A stretch of 64,000 nucleotides of DNA from Endomychus coccineus (Eukaryota > Arthropoda > Insecta > Coleoptera > Endomychidae). Under the pieces are notes generated by a model that was not told where the DNA came from, made no database searches, and worked only from the letters and a program-made list of their open reading frames with translations. Below, piece after piece: positions 57,031 to 64,000 of the stretch. Each line of letters begins with the position of its first letter. The first letter of the stretch is position 1. Location of the stretch: contig OY294072.1 in assembly GCA_958510875.1 (NCBI GenBank), positions 1,736,001 through 1,800,000 on the forward strand, given 5' to 3'. The position numbers were made by a program, and so were the translations under genes.

Positions 57031-57093
57031 ACACGGGAATCGAACCCGAGAAATGAAATCCAAAAGCCAGCTCCTTAACCGCTCAGCTATGGA
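57031..57093 (-). repeat. tRNA-derived (SINE-like) fragment 2
   Basis: On the minus strand TAGCTGAGCGGTTAAGGAGC (A-box-like) is followed ~30 nt later by TCGGGTTCGATTCCCGTGTG (perfect B-box GGTTCGATTCC). The acceptor and anticodon stems do not pair, so it is a tRNA-like head of a SINE or a tRNA pseudogene. Confidence 0.55.
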
Positions 57094-58803
57094 GGAATTG
57101 AGAACAAGCGATTTTAATGTTGTAGATATAACCGCGGGGTATCCGGTCTGAGTGATAAGTGCGAGTATATTGCAGTCTATATGATGCAGGTAATTGTTTT
57201 ACATGACGTTAGTCATGCAGGTATGTCACGAAGCGAGGTATGGAATGTGAGACTTCATAGCGCTAGCCCATAGGGGTTTTGAAATAGTGTTGTTTGTACA
57301 TGTCGTCAGTCACGTGATTTTTGAAAGAGACCGGGCATTCATCGGAGGTATCATGGGAGGGCTGCTGTTCCTTGAATGCATAGATGGAATGTTATATATA
57401 GTATAGAATTGATATCTTCTGCATCTCTCTCAAACGCGATGTTTATAAGGAAATTACTTTCAAAAACGTTTATTCAAGCTGTCTGTACCTTACTTGATTG
57501 CTATATTACAAAATGCGATTTCAATCATCTTAAACATATATGGAAATTATTTTAAGTATACCAAATGGAGTTGGGAGACTTCAATGGGGTATGGAATGTG
57601 AGGTTATACAGATTGTTTATGTATGACGTTAGTCATGTGAATTTGAATGAAGCTGGCGCGACCTCCAACGAGACAGGTGTGTATGTGAGGTTATACAGAG
57701 TGTGCAGGTATAATGATGTCTATCACGCAGGTCTTCAGCGAGGTATCTACCTTGCAGGAGCCTTCAATGAAATGTGGGGTTGTTTGTACATGCCGTTAGG
57801 CGCAGGGTTTTGTCTGAGTTATAATGATATCGTACGCGGCGCATTGTCTGCCCCCACAAGTCTTCAATAAGGGGTCATAACATCTAACATGCGATAGTTT
57901 ACAAAAATGCTGCTTCTCATAATAGCGATATTATGAAGCGTTTGCAGAAATAACTATTAAATCATCTAAGGACTTTTTGCTTGATTAGAACTAGCGAGTA
58001 CAAAATTCGTTATAATATTATAAGTATGTATCATTAGCTTACTTGTGCGATAAGGTCGTGCTAAATCATGTCCAACAGCAATGTATTCAACTTGGAATTA
58101 TCGTAATGATGCGCGCGATCCTTCAATGTTAAAGTAGTTTCATAAGTTATCCGAAAGTAATATGAATATATATAAAATGTTTTTCCAAAATTAGTTCCGA
58201 AGTAAACATAATTCGCTATAATATTCATTCATGTATGTTTCATAAATTATCCGATATAAATCAAATAAGTTTTGTGGCAGGTTGAACAATATTCACTATC
58301 ATATTTTGCGGTAGAGCTACAGCTCGCTCGAGCGATAAGAAAGATACGCCGATCACCTTCAAACGCGATGAGAATACTTTATTTTAAATCACACATGTAG
58401 TATGTATATATTCGAATCATATTGATTGTAAATCGCATAATATGATCCGAAATCTAGCTGCTGCTGCTGGGTGTAGCCCAATACCTATACAGAATCTAGA
58501 CGAAGCGGTGTTACGCATCACGATGATTATTCGAACTGTCTGTACAGCTCGATTGCTATATAACAAAATACATTTTTTAATCATCTTAAACATATAGATG
58601 TGCTAATATAATTTTTTCAGTATGCAAAAATATACTAATAAAACATTTTTCATCGACACACATTTCTTCATAGGATAGTTAGCTTTTTATAAAATTCAAT
58701 CAATTTCAATGGGAATCATATATGCGAGGGAGTTTTATAGAGATCGAACTCATTTCCCCAACCACCCAAGAGGTAGAACTATGATGAGGAATAGATGTGG
58801 ATA

Positions 58804-59323
58804 ATAATCATATGAATATCTTCATATGCGCTAATCTATATGACATTCAAACACATGCTTCATAAAAGTCTGAATATTGAGTAGAGCTATAGTATCTTCT
58901 TCATAAGCGATCATTATCAACATTCAGACACTTGTTTAGCACGTGATTCAACAGCCTGTCATCATCGTTCACGAACTATGATGGGCTGATGAGGAATAAA
59001 ATACTAATAATAATAATATAAATATCCCCATTAGCAATCTATACTATTTTCCTTCACAAGCACGACTTTTACAAACTCCATACGTTCGCGTAAAAGATTA
59101 TAATGATAAACACATTTTTGTTCATGGGTTTACATAATCATATGAATATCTTCATAAGCGTTAATCTATATGACATTCAAACACATGCTTCATAAAAGTC
59201 AGAACATTGAGTAGAGCTATAGTATCTTCATAAGCGATCATTATCAACATCCAGACACTTGTTTAGCACGTGATTCAACAGCCTGTCACCATCGTTCACG
59301 AACTATGATGGTTCGATGAGGAC
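58804..59323. repeat. ~190-bp direct repeat pair with terminal-repeat-like ends
   Basis: 58804-58994 and 59134-59323 are near-identical (ATAATCATATGAATATCTTC ... CATCGTTCACGAACTATGAT). Both end in the CGTTCACGAACTATGATGG...GATGAGGA segment that forms the inner edge of the Polinton terminal repeats. They look like tandemly duplicated relics of such an edge. Confidence 0.65.
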
Positions 59324-59809
59324 TCAAACATTGAACAGATGAATCTTTGAGGTTAAATATCTGCTGTAGAAATTACCCCACTGTTATTACCTTTTTATTT
59401 GAGAATATCGATATCTCCCATGTAACTAACCTAAAGCTATTTTGTATGCAACATTGTTATCATTTGCGAGCCTACGAGGGCCTGTGTGTTGGTCAGGGGC
59501 TAAATGAATATGTTTGACTATTATTACCTGTGGATTTATTTGAGATTCTTCAAGTTTGAGATTGATAACCCACATGAAGAAAGAAGCTTCAACGAATTGA
59601 TAGGTTATTTACTATTTTCATATTCGCTATTCTGAATGTGACAACTTTATCGGCTTCAACACTCGAGATAAGAGAGAATATTTACCGCTGATGTAGGGGA
59701 AATCAATATGATGCATACAAATTGGGGTGGGTGAGAACATCAGACTATAGCTTTATGTGTATCGAAATACATAAGGATTTTGACGAGTAAGTGGTGTTTT
59801 ATTGAATTG

Positions 59810-60075
59810 AAGATCCGGCGACCATCGTTCACGAACGATGATGACGTCACTGCTTCAAGCCAATGACAGTAACTGATTCAATCCGGCGACCATCGTTCAC
59901 AAACGATGATGACGTCACTGCTTCAAGCTAATGACAGTAACTGATTCAATCCGGCGACCATCGTTCACGAACGATGATGACGTCACTGATTCAAGCCAAT
60001 GACAGTAACTGATTCAACCCGGCCACCATAGTTTTCGAACGATGATGACGTCATCATCGTTCACGAACTATGATG
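59810..60075. repeat. Iterons with TGACGTCA palindromes (C)
   Basis: Four units of GGCGACCATCGTTCACGAAC plus GATGATGACGTCACTG at about 67-bp spacing. The last forms the extended palindrome (about 60036-60066). More homogeneous than in A or B. Confidence 0.8.
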
Positions 60076-60164
60076 GGCTAATGAGGAGTAAAATGTGAAT
60101 AATCATAATGTTTGTAATACATTCATGCACATGTTTTATCGCATGATTCAACACATGCTTTAAC

Positions 60165-60620
60165 ATTCAGACACGTGTTTCAGACACGTGTTTCAGCATT
60201 CAGACACGTGTTTCAGACACGTGTTTCAACATTCAGACACGTGTTTCAACATTCAGACACGTGTTTCAGCATTCAGACACGTTTTTCAGACACGTGTATC
60301 AACATTCAGACACGTGTTTCAACATTCAGACACGTGTTTCGGCATTCAGACACGTATTTCAGACACGTGTTTCAACATTCAGACACGCGTTTCAACATTC
60401 AGACACGTGTTTCAGACACGTGTTTCAACATTCAGACACGTGTTTCAACATTCAGACACGTGTTTCAACATTCAGACACGTGTTTCAGCATTAAGACACG
60501 TGTTTCATTCATGTGTTTCAACATTCAGACACGTGTTTCAGCATTCAGACACGTGTTTCAGACACGTGATTCAACATTCAGACACGTGTTTCAACATTCA
60601 GACACGTGTTTCAGCATTCA
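60165..60620. repeat. CACGTG tandem array upstream of ATPase gene (C)
   Basis: Over 20 units of ACACGTGTTTCAACATTCAG (20 bp), with shorter ACACGTGTTTCAG units interspersed. Each holds the CACGTG palindrome. Three overlapping stop-free frames run through it because of the repeat, so I do not call them genes. It corresponds to the small degenerate array in A at 31056-31290. Confidence 0.9.
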
Positions 60621-60713
60621 TACCTATTTAACATGTATTTGATACCTGATTTTGACAGGACCGTAGAAGCACCTAACCGCGTGATCAGACATACACAATA
60701 TAACATCATCAGC

Positions 60714-60726
60714 TAGTATATAAACA
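60714..60726 (+). promoter_or_regulatory. TATA-type promoter of packaging ATPase gene (C)
   Basis: TAGTATATAAACA, 15 nt before the ATPase ATG; the same block as in A. Confidence 0.6.
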
Positions 60727-60741
60727 AATGCTTATTAACAT

Positions 60742-61467
60742 ATGTTCCAGTATGATTTCGATTCGCCTTCAGGCATGATGAAGATTGTTAAGCAAAAAGA
60801 CTCGTTGAGTATTATGAACTTAGGGTCAAGCAATGAGAATGTTGAACAACCACAACGTCACAGCTCTTTGCTGCCTTATACTCTACGGACAATAATCTGT
60901 GGCCCAAGTAATTGTGGGAAAACAAATGTGATGTTATCTCTATTGTTAGATGCAAACGGTCTGAAATTTGAAAACGTGTACATATATTCAAAGTCTTTAC
61001 ACCAACCAAAATACCAGTTACTAAAGGAGACATTGAAGAAAATTGAGGGGCTTGGATATTTTCCTTGTACCGAAAGTGATGAGGTCATAGACCCCACAGA
61101 AGCGAGGCCTAATTCAATCATAATATTCGATGACGTGATGTTTGAGAAACAGGAGAAAATTCGTGCTTATTTTTCAAGAGGGAGACACAACTCAATTGAT
61201 AGTTTCTATCTTTGTCAGTCTTTTGCTAAATGTCCAAAACATGGATTGCGCGACAATGCCAATTGCTTGATTATTTTCAAACAGGATGAGCTCACTTTAA
61301 AACATATATTCACCGATCATGTAAGTACCGACATGTCACTCGAAAAATTCAAAGAGATATGTAGCCTATGTTGGAAAGATAAATATCGATTCCTTATGAT
61401 AAACAAAGACTGTGATATGAACAAAGGACGTTATCGCAAAGGTTTTGATAGTTATATATACATCTAA
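60742..61467 (+). CDS. FtsK/HerA-type genome-packaging ATPase (C)
   Basis: An intact 241-codon frame from ATG 60742. Walker A GPSNCGKT (residues 54-61), Walker B SIIIFDDVMF and the FYLCQSFAKCPKHGLRDNAN region are all present. It differs from the A copy at scattered residues, mostly in the N-terminal 40. Orientation is opposite to the adjoining integrase/fibre/DUF8207 block, unlike A, where all are co-directional. Confidence 0.85.
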   Translation: MFQYDFDSPSGMMKIVKQKDSLSIMNLGSSNENVEQPQRHSSLLPYTLRTIICGPSNCGKTNVMLSLLLDANGLKFENVYIYSKSLHQPKYQLLKETLKKIEGLGYFPCTESDEVIDPTEARPNSIIIFDDVMFEKQEKIRAYFSRGRHNSIDSFYLCQSFAKCPKHGLRDNANCLIIFKQDELTLKHIFTDHVSTDMSLEKFKEICSLCWKDKYRFLMINKDCDMNKGRYRKGFDSYIYI

Positions 61468-61489
61468 CATGTATATATACTTTCATTTG

Positions 61490-62255
61490 ACATCGGGTTG
61501 TTTTGTTTTCTGTAATTCTTCCTCATAGAAACAGCCGCTGATTGGTGCGTTGGTCATATCTTCTAGTAGATATGTGACCGGGTTGGTAATTTTCACTTTG
61601 ATGATTTTAAATAATTCCGTACTCCAATTGGGCGTAAATCCCTTCTCAAAAATATGTTTAGCCTTACTTATTCGTACCACATCTCAAACGTTGTATTTGT
61701 GAGGCAGAGCTAACTTGATGTGTGAGTAGGATCGCTTCAATATCTCGCTCTCAATCTGTTTCGTCACTTTTATTGGAGTCATATTTATAGTACTATGTTT
61801 ACGGTTATTATATTTTTCTGTGGTTTCTTCAAGTATATCAAGCCATTTGTATTTCTCGCTAAGACTGAAATGTTTGTAGAGCGATTCCTTTAATGTTCGA
61901 ATGACACGTTCAGCAATGGCTGCTTTCTTCACACTATACGAATTATAATGATTGATATTATGTTTCTTCATTAGATCGTTAAAGTGTTTATTGAAGAATT
62001 CTTTTCCCTGTTCGCTTTGCAGATTCCTAGGCTTACGATGTCCTTCTAGCAATATAGAACTGTCCATAGAAATTTCGAGAAACAATCGATCATAACCAAA
62101 ATGTATTTGAATCCTCTATTTGCACGAGCGTAATTACCCATTTCAGCCAGATCCATTTGCCACAAATCATCCAAACCTTTTATGATCGTTCTGCGTCGTT
62201 TGAAATTCTTCCTACTCGGCTTATGCAGCTCATGCACATTTTGTTCTCTACTCAT
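61490..62255 (-). pseudogene. Integrase gene fragment (duplicate)
   Basis: Truncated copy of the integrase pseudogene of B, lacking the last ~28 codons of the chromodomain because it starts at the duplication breakpoint. It shares the 46-bp deletion (about 62065) and the stop at about 61681-61683. Confidence 0.85.
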
Positions 62256-62272
62256 CTTATCAATGTGGAAAT

Positions 62273-62926
62273 TCAGTGTAGAATTAATTTTTTGGGTATA
62301 TTCACAGGATTTGGAGATATACGTTTCACAGAGCCCTGCTTTGTTGTTGTGGATGATGAGGGTCTCTTCTTAGAAGGTTCCACAGATGTCATCCGTCGTT
62401 CTAACTCCTCCACTTCACTAGTAATGTCATTTAGACGCATGTTCACACTGTTAAATGTGTTATTGATCTCTTTCAATCCATTTCTGTTTCCCCTCACACT
62501 ATCACTGATTGTTTTATACTCTGATTTTATATAGATCCTCATTCCATTATATTTATTCTGAATGTCCATCAGATGTTTATCGATGTTGAGAATAACCTTC
62601 TCATTCGTTAATTTATGTTCATCCAGATCCTTGTTGATATCTTTGATCAAATTGTCAACCCTAACATTGAAGGTATCTTTAAGACTGGTTTCCGTTTTCA
62701 GATTCAGTTTGTGTGTTAATTTATCAACATATACTTTATTTGCAACATCTCCATCATCATTCGGTGATTTTACGTTGCAGAACCTACGATTTACCATATC
62801 ATAACTTTCATCGCTCGTTAGGAATAATCCTTGTCCGTGAACTTGTTTGAAATTATTATTGAATACATTTGAATCATATATCCACATGGAAGAGGAGGCT
62901 CTGCCAAACTTATCCATTGAAACCAT
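62273..62926 (-). CDS. Fibre-like coiled-coil protein (duplicate)
   Basis: A 217-codon open frame almost identical to 55114-55767; I noticed a single residue change near the C-terminal end of the coiled coil (RRMTSVEP here, RRTTSVEP in B). Confidence 0.65.
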   Translation of the reverse strand: MVSMDKFGRASSSMWIYDSNVFNNNFKQVHGQGLFLTSDESYDMVNRRFCNVKSPNDDGDVANKVYVDKLTHKLNLKTETSLKDTFNVRVDNLIKDINKDLDEHKLTNEKVILNIDKHLMDIQNKYNGMRIYIKSEYKTISDSVRGNRNGLKEINNTFNSVNMRLNDITSEVEELERRMTSVEPSKKRPSSSTTTKQGSVKRISPNPVNIPKKLILH

Positions 62927-63694
62927 ATTTATAACTGTGATGAATTTGTCTTACACCTGGTTTTTGTTCAATTACCCCTGCCTCTATCAATTCTTCTATT
63001 ATAGAGATTATCTCGTTGTGATGATTATGGTTACCTGCATGCGAGGATGCAACAAGAAGTCTCAGTCTATCCACATTTTCGTTAACGTCATCCCAATAAA
63101 CATATTCGATAGGTTTCTCGTTATTTTCAAGCATATCATTTTTGATATATGCACTTCCAGTGTATGTTTTGGCTCTGGGTTTTTTCATGGAATTAATCAA
63201 AGGTTTCAGTACATTTTTGTATTTTACAATGTTTCTCATTCGATCAGCTGGATCGTTATTACGTCTATGGGCACTAGTCATTTCCATCATTTGACTGTAA
63301 TTTTTCCCATCTTCCACAGTGTGAGTATCAGGTAGAACATCTCTGTAAAATATCAAATTATACAGTCCTGTGGTACCCTTGAACGGAGTACTCTTGATAA
63401 TTATATTACTCTCACTATCAATTTCTATAGGTTGATTACCCATGAACCATTTGTCTAATGTTGAATTATATTGCAATCCCATTCTATCATCGTATTTCTT
63501 GACATCATCATCCAATAGGAATCCTTCCAAGTAATAACGTGCTTATGTGGGGTATTGTTGCAGAAACTCCTCTGTAGCCTCTGCATTATCTTTCTTATGT
63601 TTTCTGAATTCTTCACGAATCTGATCGATAGTAGGTTCGAGGGTGAACACATCCTCCTCAGTATTTTGTGGGTTATATACGAACTCTTCCCCTT
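62910..63694 (-). pseudogene. DUF8207-like gene (duplicate), nonsense mutation
   Basis: A copy of 55751-56535. A TAA at about 63543 interrupts the N-terminal third, leaving an open stretch of ~206 codons downstream (62910-63530). There is one substitution in the VYWDDVNE motif region (VNENVDRLRL). Confidence 0.75.
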
Positions 63695-64000
63695 CAGCTA
63701 CAATATTTGAGATTGGTGTGAGTAGATGTGCTATGACAGTTCTGGACCAAAATCACCCTTTTTTGCATGTAAATCTCCATAAGGAAATCTAAGGTTCATT
63801 TTACCGAAAACGGTCCCCTTCAAGGTCATCCACATTCACGCATGCGCAGTCATGTCGATGGGGGTAGGTAGTCTATGGTTCTATGAACTAGTCTATGGTT
63901 CCCGAAGTCTGTGAACTGGTCATCTGTCTATGGTTCTTCCTTAACTATGGTCGGGTCAAGTCTGTGAACTAACCATCTGTCTATGGATCTTCCTAAACTA

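Larger units (their letters stand above)
56536..58800. other. Repeat-rich unassigned DNA right of element B
   Basis: Not homologous to element A. 56690-56870 holds short direct repeats of GTCTATGGTTC/GTCTGTGAACT. 57240-57870 has diverged repeats containing GACGTTAGTCATG and GGAATGTGAG; a 101-codon ORF at 57565-57870 lies on these repeats and has no motif I recognise. A ~75-bp direct repeat occurs at about 57472-57550 and 58528-58605 (CTGTCTGTAC...ATCATCTTAAACATATA). The first 306 bp are repeated at 63695-64000. Confidence 0.6.
59750..61488 (+). mobile_element. Inverted right arm of a Polinton-like element (C)
   Basis: Reading left to right it matches the reverse complement of the right arm of A: an ATAGCTTTAT...TTATTGAATTGAAGATC segment, TGACGTCA iterons, the CACGTG array, the TAGTATATAAACA promoter, and the ATPase gene. 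It ends at CTTTCATTTG (61489), in the ATPase-DUF8207 intergenic region, where integrase sequence on the minus strand begins abruptly. The outer terminal-repeat end is not recognisable. Confidence 0.75.
61490..64000. repeat. Segmental duplicate of 54331-56841
   Basis: Constant offset of 7159 bp with very few differences. It carries the same integrase deletion and stop, the same fibre and DUF8207 frames and the same non-Polinton flank (63695-64000 equals 56536-56841). It reaches the window edge, so its full length is unknown. It starts inside the integrase gene at ACATCGGGTT, with no transposon end. Confidence 0.93.

Noticed and set aside
57031..57093. Functional tRNA gene
   Set aside because: A-box and B-box are good but the acceptor and anticodon stems do not pair; a tRNA-derived repeat is more likely.
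57565..57870. 101-codon ORF as a gene right of element B
   Set aside because: It overlaps diverged direct repeats, has no recognisable motif or promoter, and there is no second copy to compare.
60175..60642. Three overlapping long ORFs (up to 155 codons) in the CACGTG array
   Set aside because: All three frames are open only because the 13/20-bp repeat lacks stops; the proteins are simple repeats of the same motif and there is no independent support.

Overview
The window looks like AT-rich arthropod (probably insect) nuclear DNA made almost entirely of repeats. I see no host gene I can support. The signs of a eukaryote are a long satellite, a BEL/Pao LTR retrotransposon, a degenerate DDE transposon, and Polinton/adintovirus-like elements carrying a spliced gene. 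Species cannot be read from the sequence.

Layout. A satellite with a ~219-bp monomer fills 1-5081, 10587-10726, ~13915-19907 and ~36215-46823. It is interrupted by a decayed BEL/Pao element (5082-10581, 5-bp target duplication ATGTC) and by a ~3.2-kb DDE transposon with inverted ends (10727-13909). After ~640 bp of unassigned DNA comes a structurally complete Polinton-like element, 'A' (20554-32980). It has ~1.5-kb inverted terminal repeats, 5'-AG ends and a perfect 6-bp target duplication, GATACT. Then follow ~3.2 kb of unassigned DNA and more satellite. A second Polinton-like element, 'B' (46824-~56535), inserted in that satellite; its right arm is lost or rearranged. After ~3.3 kb of repeat-rich DNA lies an inverted right arm, 'C' (~59750-61488), with a packaging ATPase on the + strand. 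At 61490-64000 it is joined to a near-identical duplicate of 54331-56841.

Genes of the Polinton-like family, in transcription order on the minus strand of A: FtsK/HerA-type packaging ATPase, DUF8207-like protein, fibre-like coiled-coil protein, DDE integrase with chromodomain, PLA2-domain minor capsid protein, adenain-like cysteine protease, single jelly-roll (penton-like) protein, a small ORF overlapping the capsid gene, major capsid protein, and a spliced MSV199-like gene. One membrane-protein gene runs the other way, convergent with the last. Together they cover integration, virion assembly, maturation, packaging and membrane penetration. No DNA polymerase gene is present in A, in what remains of B, or in C.

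Most notable: (1) the PLA2/protease junction in A has a canonical A AAA AAC heptamer exactly where the start-less protease frame opens in -1, suggesting programmed frameshifting; (2) a 50-bp GT-AG intron joins two ORFs in frame in both copies; (3) a shared TAGTATATAAACA promoter block lies a very short distance before two virion genes; (4) capsid genes and integrase occur without a polymerase; (5) the terminal repeats carry TGACGTCA palindromes; (6) the BEL element and element B both entered the satellite at its dyad. All calls come from reading the sequence; no database search was run.
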